Assembly (NCBI GenBank): GCA_022737715.1
Contig: JAIITD010000022.1
Coordinates: 1 to 18,453 of the forward strand
From: Veillonella sp.
Lineage (GTDB): Bacteria > Bacillota > Negativicutes > Veillonellales > Veillonellaceae
DNA length: 18,453 nucleotides
Reading direction: 5' to 3'
The notes beneath the pieces were generated by a model, which was not told the origin of the DNA, searched no databases, and saw only the letters and a program-made list of their open reading frames with translations. Below are positions 1 through 5,247 of this stretch, piece after piece. Both the position numbers and the translations under genes were made by a program. The number at the start of each line of letters is the position of its first letter. The first letter of the stretch is position 1.

Positions 1-36
1 TTCGCTAATCATTAATTGTTCAAATTTTTCTAACAT
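1..36 (-). CDS. 5' end of a minus-strand gene, cut by the window edge
   Basis: Reading leftward from an ATG at 34-36, twelve codons (MLEKFEQLMISE) run open to the window edge. An AGGAGG ribosome binding site lies at 49-54 on the minus strand, 12 bases from the ATG, which is longer than usual. A stop codon directly precedes the ATG in frame, so no earlier start is possible. A hairpin and a plausible promoter lie further upstream. Twelve residues are too few to name a family. The call rests on the ribosome binding site and the promoter layout. Confidence 0.45.
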   Translation of the reverse strand, partial: MLEKFEQLMISE

Positions 37-56
37 CTAAATGTGTTTCCTCCTAT

Positions 57-75
57 CGCGCACGAATTATGCGCG
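57..75. repeat. Short perfect inverted repeat in the leader of the edge gene
   Basis: CGCGCA at 57-62 and TGCGCG at 70-75 form a perfect 6-bp inverted repeat with a 7-base spacer. It sits between the ribosome binding site of the edge gene and its likely -10 box, so it would be in the 5' leader or just past the transcription start. It is strikingly GC-rich for this AT-rich gap. It could be an operator or a leader hairpin; the sequence does not decide. Confidence 0.45.
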
Positions 76-82
76 TTAGAAT

Positions 83-116
83 AGTATATCATATTTCGAT
101 GGTGAAAGCTACAAAA
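83..116 (-). promoter_or_regulatory. Candidate promoter for the edge gene
   Basis: On the minus strand TATGAT (88-93) is preceded by TTTTGT (111-116) with a 17-base spacer. An overlapping alternative -10, TATACT, lies at 83-88. The -10 boxes are good and the -35 is weak. The position just upstream of the short GC-rich inverted repeat and an AGGAGG site makes it sensible. Confidence 0.35.
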
Positions 117-133
117 GTAATTCTGAATCTAAA

Positions 134-562
134 TTAAATATGCTTTCTTCTCCCCCTTAACTGTTCTATTAGAACAATTCCACCTGATACACATAGCAAA
201 ACAATATATGATAGGTTAATAGGAGTATACAAGCATTCAACAAGAACAACCCATATAATTAATAATAATTTAGCAATCCATTTTGTTGTTATTCTATCCG
301 CTATCATAAATATAGATAAGTTGATAATTATTTTAATGATTATCGCAGCGATTATAACGATTGACGTAAATTCTTCTCTATAATCTGTCAATTCATATAA
401 AGGATATAATAAATAACTCAACAAAGCGCTAAGTATTATTAAGAACCAAATATTTATTCCCTTTAAAAGTTCAGATTTACTATAGTAAAATATGCCAACT
501 AATAAAAAGAGCAAAATACTAAGTAATATCCCTATAATTAATAGATAATCTAGGTGAATCAT
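134..562 (-). CDS. Small membrane protein of unknown function (142 aa)
   Basis: A 142-residue, very hydrophobic protein. I see about four membrane segments: residues near 5-27, 38-55, 67-87 and 97-130, the last possibly two. Charged loops contain KSELLKG and LTDYREEF, and the tail is basic (RGRRKHI), which suggests a cytoplasmic C-terminus. No catalytic motif or known family is recognised. The start ATG at 560-562 is preceded by GAGAGG, about 12 bases away on the minus strand. The gene stands alone with its own promoter, and that promoter is almost identical to the one of the FGE-like gene at 4026-5087. It could be an immunity-type or accessory membrane protein, but nothing in it proves this. 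Real-gene confidence is good; function is unknown. Confidence 0.75.
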   Translation of the reverse strand: MIHLDYLLIIGILLSILLFLLVGIFYYSKSELLKGINIWFLIILSALLSYLLYPLYELTDYREEFTSIVIIAAIIIKIIINLSIFMIADRITTKWIAKLLLIIWVVLVECLYTPINLSYIVLLCVSGGIVLIEQLRGRRKHI

Positions 563-606
563 GGTGTATACGGTCCTCTCAAAACAACACGATTTCGTAT
601 GGCTCC

Positions 607-626
607 AATTATAACATATAGTATAC
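607..626 (-). promoter_or_regulatory. Extended -10 promoter of the 142-aa membrane protein gene
   Basis: On the minus strand this is GTATACTATATGTTATAATT, containing an extended -10 box TGTTATAAT (TATAAT at 608-613). A weak -35-like TTGTCC lies at 633-638 with a long 19-base spacer. The same 20 bases occur with one change at 5129-5148 in front of another minus-strand gene, which supports a functional element. Confidence 0.5.
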
Positions 627-655
627 TTTTACGGACAATAGACTTGTTACGTACA

Positions 656-685
656 AAAGAGACACCTCATTTGAGATACCTCTTT
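656..685. terminator. Orphan terminator-like hairpin
   Basis: Arms 656-668 and 673-685 can pair over 13 positions with a 4-base loop. Read as minus-strand RNA all 13 positions pair, three of them G-U. Read as plus-strand RNA three positions mismatch. A short T tract lies on both sides. No minus-strand gene lies to the right and no plus-strand gene to the left, so it has no obvious transcript to end. It resembles the aldehyde dehydrogenase terminator at 5183-5209 in sequence and in its position relative to the shared promoter. Confidence 0.45.
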
Positions 686-748
686 ATTATAGTTTATTAG
701 AGAGTTATATGGTATTAATCAACTATATGAGTAAACATATAATTTAGG

Positions 749-828
749 TATAATATAATTAAAATAATGTACTCCAAAATTCCGCTAATAAATTAAACAA
801 TGCCTGTAAAGTAATTATGATTTACTGG
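749..828 (+). promoter_or_regulatory. Promoter region and leader hairpin of the lipoprotein cluster
   Basis: Overlapping TATAAT boxes at 749-754 and 754-759 are the best -10 candidates ahead of the first lipoprotein gene; no good -35 is visible. The transcript would have a leader of roughly 100 bases. That leader contains an inverted repeat, CCTGTAAA (803-810) with TTTACTGG (821-828), which pairs except for one T-T position across a 10-base loop and is followed by GCTTTCT. It may be an mRNA leader structure or weak attenuator. The evidence is modest. Confidence 0.35.
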
Positions 829-859
829 GCTTTCTAAAGTAGTATAAAAGGAATATACA

Positions 860-1435
860 ATGAAACTATTTGCCCTAAAACGATTTATATTATTGCCGCT
901 GATTATCGTCTCACTCATACTAACAACGGGTTGTCATCTCCTCTCACATTATAGTGAGGATGAGGTACAACAATATATAAATAAGAACTATCCTAATCTA
1001 ACCTATCACCTAGAATCACGATGGGGCAATACATGGCAAGTCACCTTTGACAAATATCCACAAATGCCCATTGAAATATCTGAAGGCATACACACCTCTG
1101 CACCTGTAGTGCCACAAGTCGACCGAGTACTGATAACCAATATTCCATTAATAACCGCATTCCCATTAATGAAAAACTATCTAACAACAGAAGAATTATC
1201 CTATGCTACATACGATACATCTACTTTGTATATTGAAATGCCAATTCCTTATTCAGCCATAGAAAACCATGATGTAACAAATTTTTACAATCGAATGGAT
1301 CAATTCTGCAAAGAATATGCTGCAACATATCCAGATTTCAAAGAAAAAATATATATTAGAGTCATCATAAAACCATCTGATGGTTCTGATGCACCGGAAG
1401 AGTACAGAAAAATATTCCGCTTATCCCAATATTAA
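860..1435 (+). CDS. Lipoprotein, first of a tandem paralogous pair (191 aa)
   Basis: The N-terminus has a basic start (MKLFALKR), a hydrophobic stretch and LTTGC, a type II signal peptide with the lipid-bearing Cys at residue 25. The lipobox has Thr at -3, which is atypical. The mature protein begins CHLLSHYS and is soluble, mixed alpha/beta in character. AAAGGA eight bases before the ATG supports the start. It is clearly homologous to the next gene: both share CHL-x-x-HYS at the mature N-terminus, a central TNIPL segment and a C-terminal I-R-V-x-x-K-x-x-DGS block. No known family is recognised. In a diderm it would be anchored in the inner or outer membrane facing the periplasm, or displayed outside. 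The gene starts a three-gene plus-strand cluster with the second paralog and a Yip1-like membrane protein. Confidence 0.85.
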   Translation: MKLFALKRFILLPLIIVSLILTTGCHLLSHYSEDEVQQYINKNYPNLTYHLESRWGNTWQVTFDKYPQMPIEISEGIHTSAPVVPQVDRVLITNIPLITAFPLMKNYLTTEELSYATYDTSTLYIEMPIPYSAIENHDVTNFYNRMDQFCKEYAATYPDFKEKIYIRVIIKPSDGSDAPEEYRKIFRLSQY

Positions 1436-1505
1436 TAAAGAAATTATGTTAAGTATAATACTATTGTAATGAATACGCCTTTATAATCGAAGGAGATCCA
1501 TTGAA

Positions 1506-2096
1506 ATGAAAATACAGCATAAAGCCTTTACAACTATGGTGTTTCTCGCTATACTACTCACCACATCTGGATGCCACCTATTCACACACTATTCTACTGA
1601 GGAAGTAAAAGAATATATATCTCAAAACTACCCTCATATGCCTTACACCATAGAAAAACACATTAACCACACCTGGACCGCAACCTTCGACGCCTATCCA
1701 AATCTACCTATTTTAATACAGGAAGAAAATGTAAATTACGATGGTGGCGGCCTCCCTATTACAGATAAATTCATTTATACAAATATTCCGTTGGTAACCA
1801 TATACCCTTTATTTCAAAAATATCTCACCGATGAAGAATTAAACTATGTATCTTATAGGAGATACCTTTTCGGAGAAGATGCTTGGAGTTTCAGCCTCAC
1901 TATTCCATATGATGCGGTCCACAATCATGATATTCAAAACCTCTTTCTTCGCATCAATCAACTTTGTGCGGAATGTAAAAATATGTATCCTCAGTTCAAC
2001 ACAACAATGCATATTCGTGTAGAGGTAAAATCAGCTGATGGTTCACCTACCCTGCCAGAACATTTAAAAATATTTAACGTCAACAAAATTAAATAG
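1506..2096 (+). CDS. Lipoprotein, second of a tandem paralogous pair (196 aa)
   Basis: Signal peptide MKIQHKAFTTMVFLAILLTTSGC with the lipid Cys at residue 23; the mature protein starts CHLFTHYS. GAAGGAG lies 10 bases upstream of the ATG. Aligned by eye with the preceding 191-aa lipoprotein it keeps the order of blocks: an acidic helix (STEEVKEYISQNYP), TW-x-x-TFD-x-YP, TNIPL, a YLT-x-EEL helix start, IPY, an NHD turn and the final V-x-VKSADGS. It differs mainly by an insertion near residues 118-126 (RYLFGEDAW). The pair arose by local duplication and has diverged well past recent copying. Function is unknown. It lies 70 bases after its paralog, where a TATAAT (1454-1459) might give a second promoter. 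Confidence 0.85.
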   Translation: MKIQHKAFTTMVFLAILLTTSGCHLFTHYSTEEVKEYISQNYPHMPYTIEKHINHTWTATFDAYPNLPILIQEENVNYDGGGLPITDKFIYTNIPLVTIYPLFQKYLTDEELNYVSYRRYLFGEDAWSFSLTIPYDAVHNHDIQNLFLRINQLCAECKNMYPQFNTTMHIRVEVKSADGSPTLPEHLKIFNVNKIK

Positions 2097-2142
2097 TGCT
2101 TTAAAAGGTTTTCATAAAACGATGGCTTCTCTTTCATTTAAT

Positions 2143-2177
2143 ATATATATACTGATTATAATAATCAGTATATATAT
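2143..2177. repeat. 35-bp near-perfect palindrome
   Basis: The arm at 2143-2159 is the exact reverse complement of 2161-2177, 17 bp on each side of a single central A. The outer part is alternating AT and the inner part is ACTGATTAT. As RNA it gives a stem of about 16 bp with a 3-base loop, or a cruciform in DNA. It lies between the second lipoprotein stop and the ribosome binding site of the Yip1-like gene. No clean T tract follows, so a simple terminator is unlikely. An attenuator, an operator or an mRNA-processing hairpin is possible. Confidence 0.85.
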
Positions 2178-2205
2178 TCATTTTAATTTGGAGAGAGAGG
2201 AAATT

Positions 2206-2826
2206 ATGAACGGAATCAATTGGACACATCTATTAACACTCACCTTGTCCCCAGAAAAAGGTAGCAATGAACTCAAAAACACGGGCAACCTTAGTGAAGC
2301 CCTACCAATGGGTATTATTACATATGTAGCAATGGCAATATTAACCTATATCTTAGCTTGCATTACAACAAGTATTGTAGGCTATAAATTCTTTACCATT
2401 TTTTCATTCACTACCTTATTGGGTCTTATATTTAAAGGACTTTTGAAAGCTATCATTCCTGCTCTACTAGCAAGCTATATCTTTAATTTTTACTGTCAGC
2501 GTACATATCCTACAGTAAACGTAAACTTACCAGATACAATTAAACAATTCATGTATGGTGTAAGTGTATATGCTCTACTTGTGTTAGTTCAAAATATCGT
2601 GCTCATGCCGTTCATGATAGGTATCTATACTGCCACATTCCCATATGGTCTAGTAAGAACAGTTATATTCATCTTAAATGTTTTAGTATATGGGTGGACC
2701 GCATTTACTTTATTAAAACTATGTATTGCAGAATACAATATGTCTGCACGCGATACAGCAATAACCTTAGTAGTTAGTATCGTTCCACTCATCGTAATCA
2801 ACTACATCATAAAAAATGTCTTCTAA
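2206..2826 (+). CDS. Yip1-like integral membrane protein (206 aa)
   Basis: A 206-residue polytopic protein. A short soluble N-terminus (MNGINWTHLLTLTLSPEKG) is followed by about five membrane segments: residues near 37-62, 68-95, 119-147, 152-175 and 185-206. The layout, a short head with an amphipathic P/E/K motif then five helices, resembles bacterial Yip1-domain proteins; this is a family resemblance, not a proof. The start is set at ATG 2206 because GAGAGAGAGG sits just before it. The same frame is open from an ATG at 2122, but that start lacks a good ribosome binding site and would translate through the 35-bp palindrome. It follows the two lipoprotein genes and ends before a strong hairpin, so the three probably form one cluster. 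Confidence 0.8.
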   Translation: MNGINWTHLLTLTLSPEKGSNELKNTGNLSEALPMGIITYVAMAILTYILACITTSIVGYKFFTIFSFTTLLGLIFKGLLKAIIPALLASYIFNFYCQRTYPTVNVNLPDTIKQFMYGVSVYALLVLVQNIVLMPFMIGIYTATFPYGLVRTVIFILNVLVYGWTAFTLLKLCIAEYNMSARDTAITLVVSIVPLIVINYIIKNVF

Positions 2827-2859
2827 TGCTATGGAAACAAAATTATAATGAATAACTCG

Positions 2860-2911
2860 AAAGGGGCTGTAACAGAATCCGGTTTTACCGTATTCTAGTT
2901 GCAGCCTCTTT
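2860..2911 (+). terminator. Long hairpin terminator after the Yip1-like gene
   Basis: AAAGGGGCTGTAACAGAAT pairs with the complementary ATTCT-A-GTTGCAGCCTCTTT arm with one bulge and two G-U pairs. The apex CGGT-TTT-ACCG adds a further 4-bp stem. The hairpin begins 33 bases after the stop codon and is followed by TTTAAAATAT. The length and placement suit a terminator for the plus-strand lipoprotein cluster. Confidence 0.7.
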
Positions 2912-3325
2912 AAAATATAAGAAACACAAAAAATTGGGGTTATAGGACAAAATGTATTGGTAAAAAAACACAAACCTTGATCTTACTGCCCCCAATAAGG
3001 TTATAACTTCTTGTGAATGATACTCTAAGAATGTACTAAAATGATGATATAAAAAAGTATAATTTTGATTTCATCACTGACAATATAATTAAGGTGGTAA
3101 TCATATGTAATACACATATGATATTAACCGTGTATTTACCATAACATCATTATTGGAACAACAATAAAACACCTATGATTAATAAGTTTTATAATCTTAT
3201 ATAGGCTTTAGTTTTGAAGATACACCCCATATTGTATTACGAGCTGAAAGACATGTATAAATAAGGATGTAATATAATCTTTATCTATGTTAGAGTAATT
3301 AATAGTTAAATATGTCTAAATACAC
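2912..3325. other. Gene-poor AT-rich stretch with decayed sequence
   Basis: No intact gene is visible on either strand. Features seen are ATTGGGG and CCCCAAT as a distant inverted pair near 2932 and 2988, a TATAAT at 3084-3089, a strong ribosome binding site with an ATG-TAA start-stop, a 9-bp inverted repeat (3100-3108 with 3114-3122), and short open segments described in the candidate pseudogene entry. It reads as eroded intergenic or former coding DNA. Confidence 0.5.
3105..3260 (+). pseudogene. Possible decayed small gene beginning ATG-TAA
   Basis: AAGGTGG at 3091-3097 stands seven bases before an ATG whose next codon is TAA. Continuing in the same frame gives two protein-like open segments, YTYDINRVFTITSLLEQQ and SYIGFSFEDTPHIVLRAERHV minus its last residue, broken by in-frame TAA codons at codons 2, 21, 26, 27 and 30 and ended by TAA at 3258-3260. 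The combination of a strong ribosome binding site and stop-interrupted but protein-like frames suggests a dead gene. In AT-rich DNA open runs of about 20 codons also arise by chance, so confidence is low. No family is recognised. Confidence 0.25.
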
Positions 3326-3391
3326 AATAGAGGCATGTTTATCCATTTCTAATAAACACACCTCTATTCGATTAGATAAATAACTATTAAT
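3298..3391 (-). terminator. Nested double hairpin after the small membrane protein gene
   Basis: The inner stem is 3326-3342 with 3352-3368, 17 positions all paired on the minus-strand RNA (two G-U), with a 9-base loop. The G-U pairs favour minus-strand use. The outer stem is the 11-bp perfect repeat ATTAATAGTTA (3298-3308) with TAACTATTAAT (3381-3391), whose right arm includes the stop codon of the gene ending at 3387. After the inner stem on the minus strand comes only a loose T-rich stretch, so it may be a weak or structured terminator or a 3'-end protecting hairpin. Confidence 0.55.
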
Positions 3392-3770
3392 ATAACTCAG
3401 CCAAGAAAATAATAGCAAACACCCACAATACAACGCCATATGTCATATTTGTTTTTACTTTATCAAGACTTACCTTTCCATTCTGTAACAATTTTCCCGT
3501 CATACTATAAGGGATCATCGGCCCTGGAACCAATACTGTAATGTAAAACTCTAGGCTTTGAGCTGTATATTCTACACCATTTAATAGATACTTAACATCA
3601 TATCCATAAATAACTGTGAAATTAGGAAGTTCTTTAATAATTCTAGGCTTAACTGACAAAATCTCTACAGAAATACCTTTTCGACGACACCAGAAACGAT
3701 ATGTAATAAAATATGTCCCCCAAATCATAAGAACGATTGCCACGCAAAACTGCCATGGATTAACAAACAT
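3387..3770 (-). CDS. Small two-helix membrane protein, DUF3592-like (127 aa)
   Basis: Two membrane helices bracket a beta-rich middle: residues near 8-26 (FCVAIVLMIWGTYFITYRF) and 110-126 (TYGVVLWVFAIIFLAEL). Between them the segment FTVIYGYDVKYLLNGVEYTAQS has the look of DUF3592-type proteins, where a V-x-Y-x-V-x-G-x-x-Y strand pair lies between two helices. That assignment is tentative. AGAAGGGAAGAG supports the start. The gene begins 15 bases after the stop of the frameshifted remnant at 3786-4036, which itself overlaps the FGE-like gene, so the three are likely one transcript. Small membrane proteins of this shape often serve as immunity factors next to toxin ends; here that is inference from position only. 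Confidence 0.75.
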   Translation of the reverse strand: MFVNPWQFCVAIVLMIWGTYFITYRFWCRRKGISVEILSVKPRIIKELPNFTVIYGYDVKYLLNGVEYTAQSLEFYITVLVPGPMIPYSMTGKLLQNGKVSLDKVKTNMTYGVVLWVFAIIFLAELY

Positions 3771-3785
3771 TATTTCTCTTCCCTT

Positions 3786-4036
3786 CTAAAGTTGATTTTG
3801 ATATCCTACGAATTTAACCATGGTTTGATTTACAGATATATGTGCACCAGCTTCAATACCAATAACATGTAAAGTATAACCACCTACAGCAGCACTCAGC
3901 CATTGTTCTAGCGAAGAGTCATAATCTGCTATTAGCTTATCTTTTCTATGAGCAGTTCATTGGTCATTGTAGCTTTATCACCAGAACCATTGAATATCTT
4001 TGCAATTAAATGTCCTCCTTGAGCTTCACCTATCAT
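3786..4036 (-). pseudogene. Frameshifted C-terminal gene remnant, possibly a toxin tip
   Basis: A frame opens at ATG 4034-4036, overlapping the end of the FGE-like gene, and reads MIGEAQGGHLIAKIFNGSGD, then KATMTNELLIEKIS and a stop at 3932-3934. About ten codons before that stop another frame opens and continues with good protein character (LIADYDSSLEQWLSAA, then AGAHISVNQTMVKFVGY) to a stop at 3786-3788. One frameshift joins them into about 80 residues. The GGHLIAKIFNGSGD block resembles the GGHLIA-x-x-F-x-GSGD block of DNA/RNA non-specific endonuclease tips in polymorphic toxins. The usual NLVPM-like continuation is absent, and the second half could instead be an Ig-like beta domain. There is no ribosome binding site tuned to the ATG beyond the upstream gene's end. 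I am confident that it is broken coding sequence but not of its family. Confidence 0.65.
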
Positions 4037-5087
4037 TAATTCTTATAATCCTCCTAAAGAAATCATATCCACCATTAATATAATCACCTATTGATAATTC
4101 CTTATCTTTAAAGTATGGCGAAACTGGAAAATAACCCCAAACAACACCTAATCCCCCACATATATTACGGCCACCATCTCCACCTTTATAGGAAAATCCC
4201 TCAGCATCATATACAATTTCTCTGCAGTATGGATCATCACCGATAATCAATCCAAAAAAGTTTTCCTTTTCTAATGTATACTCTCCATCATTATCCATCC
4301 ATTCCATATGTTTTAAATTCATAGAGAAATCTATATTATTCCCCCAAGGAAAAATGGTTCTACACCCCTTGCCAGATAAATACTCCCATTCTCTTTGTGT
4401 AGGAAGAGAGTATCCATTATCTTTTATGTTTTGTAACAGTTTCTTAAATGTGGTGACTTCATAATATTTGCCACACCAATTGCTATCATCTGTTTTATAT
4501 AAGCAAACTGTGTTATGAACCATAACTTCAGAAAGGCCTTTTATCTCCGCTTTTTTAATCATATTTTGCCACTCTTTATTTTGTATAAGTTCCTCATCGG
4601 AAATAGGTATCCAACAGGTTTCACTATACGTTTTTTGTACTAAAAGCGGATGTATTATAAATTCACCCTCTTGGGTAAAATTATGCGTAAGATAATTTTC
4701 TATGTTAGATATTATTGCCTCATCTGCCAGTGCTTCGCTAATCTTAGTTAAAATATCCTCTTCACTATAAATTTCATCTTCGTAACCATCTAAAAATACG
4801 TAGGCAAGATCCATTAAGCTTTCTTTATCAAAAATATCTTGCAACTTTTTATTGTCAAAATTAAGACCGAGCCTAACGGTATCCCCAGGAACAAATACAA
4901 AATCTATGCCATCATATGAACGATATATTGCCGTATAGGTGGATTTACCAAATGCATCAAATTCATCAAAACATAGTAACTCTAAATTATATATTTTTCC
5001 GATTTGACTTAATAATTCTTCCTTATCCTTAATAGATAATAAATCATATTGGGGATTATACAGTTTTTTGATGAGAATATGATTCAT
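4026..5087 (-). CDS. FGE-like (SUMF1/C-type-lectin fold) protein without catalytic Cys end (353 aa)
   Basis: A 353-residue acidic soluble protein with no signal peptide or membrane helix. Several blocks match formylglycine-generating-enzyme/SUMF1 family landmarks: DFVFVPGDTVRLGL (residues 62-75; family FIPGGTF-x-MG), YSLPTQREWEYLSGKG (226-241; family RLPTEAEWEYA), IFPWGN (245-250), FFGL (277-280) and an Arg-rich final strand YDFFRRIIRI (341-350). Residues 85-180 look like an inserted helical region. The C-terminal active-site cysteines of true FGE are missing, so enzymatic formylglycine formation is unlikely and a binding role in this fold is more probable. GGAG five bases before the ATG and an extended -10 promoter support the start. 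Its end overlaps a frameshifted remnant followed by a small membrane protein, so an immunity or accessory role in a decayed toxin locus is possible. Confidence 0.8.
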   Translation of the reverse strand: MNHILIKKLYNPQYDLLSIKDKEELLSQIGKIYNLELLCFDEFDAFGKSTYTAIYRSYDGIDFVFVPGDTVRLGLNFDNKKLQDIFDKESLMDLAYVFLDGYEDEIYSEEDILTKISEALADEAIISNIENYLTHNFTQEGEFIIHPLLVQKTYSETCWIPISDEELIQNKEWQNMIKKAEIKGLSEVMVHNTVCLYKTDDSNWCGKYYEVTTFKKLLQNIKDNGYSLPTQREWEYLSGKGCRTIFPWGNNIDFSMNLKHMEWMDNDGEYTLEKENFFGLIIGDDPYCREIVYDAEGFSYKGGDGGRNICGGLGVVWGYFPVSPYFKDKELSIGDYINGGYDFFRRIIRINDR

Positions 5088-5128
5088 TGTCTCTCCAGTT
5101 TCTTCTACAGTACCTCTTATATGACCTT

Positions 5129-5148
5129 AATTATAACATATGGTATAC
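5129..5148 (-). promoter_or_regulatory. Extended -10 promoter of the FGE-like gene
   Basis: On the minus strand GTATACCATATGTTATAATT carries the extended -10 box TGTTATAAT (TATAAT at 5130-5135), about 43 bases before the start codon. No convincing -35 is visible, as expected for an extended -10 promoter. It matches 607-626 at 19 of 20 positions. Confidence 0.5.
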
Positions 5149-5182
5149 ATCCATATATAAAAGACTGTCCTCAAGCTATGCC

Positions 5183-5209
5183 AAAAAAGGCACCTCTTCG
5201 AGGTGCCTT
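5183..5209 (-). terminator. Rho-independent terminator of the aldehyde dehydrogenase gene
   Basis: The 10-bp perfect stem AAGGCACCTC (5187-5196) with GAGGTGCCTT (5200-5209) has a 3-base loop. On the minus strand it is followed by a run of six T (5183-5188, overlapping the stem base). It lies about 40 bases past the stop codon at 5248. Confidence 0.85.
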
Positions 5210-5247
5210 CTTATCAAATATAAGTAAAAGGAAAAGCTATTAAATTA

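Noticed and set aside
2122..2205. 28-codon N-terminal extension of the Yip1-like protein
   Set aside because: No ribosome binding site at 2122. It would translate through the palindrome, while a strong site precedes ATG 2206.
2767..2973. 68-codon minus-strand frame over the end of the Yip1-like gene and its terminator
   Set aside because: It overlaps a supported gene and the terminator hairpin, with no start signal.
5049..5243. 64-codon plus-strand frame across the FGE-like gene start and the aldehyde dehydrogenase terminator
   Set aside because: It runs through a promoter and terminator hairpin and lacks a ribosome binding site.
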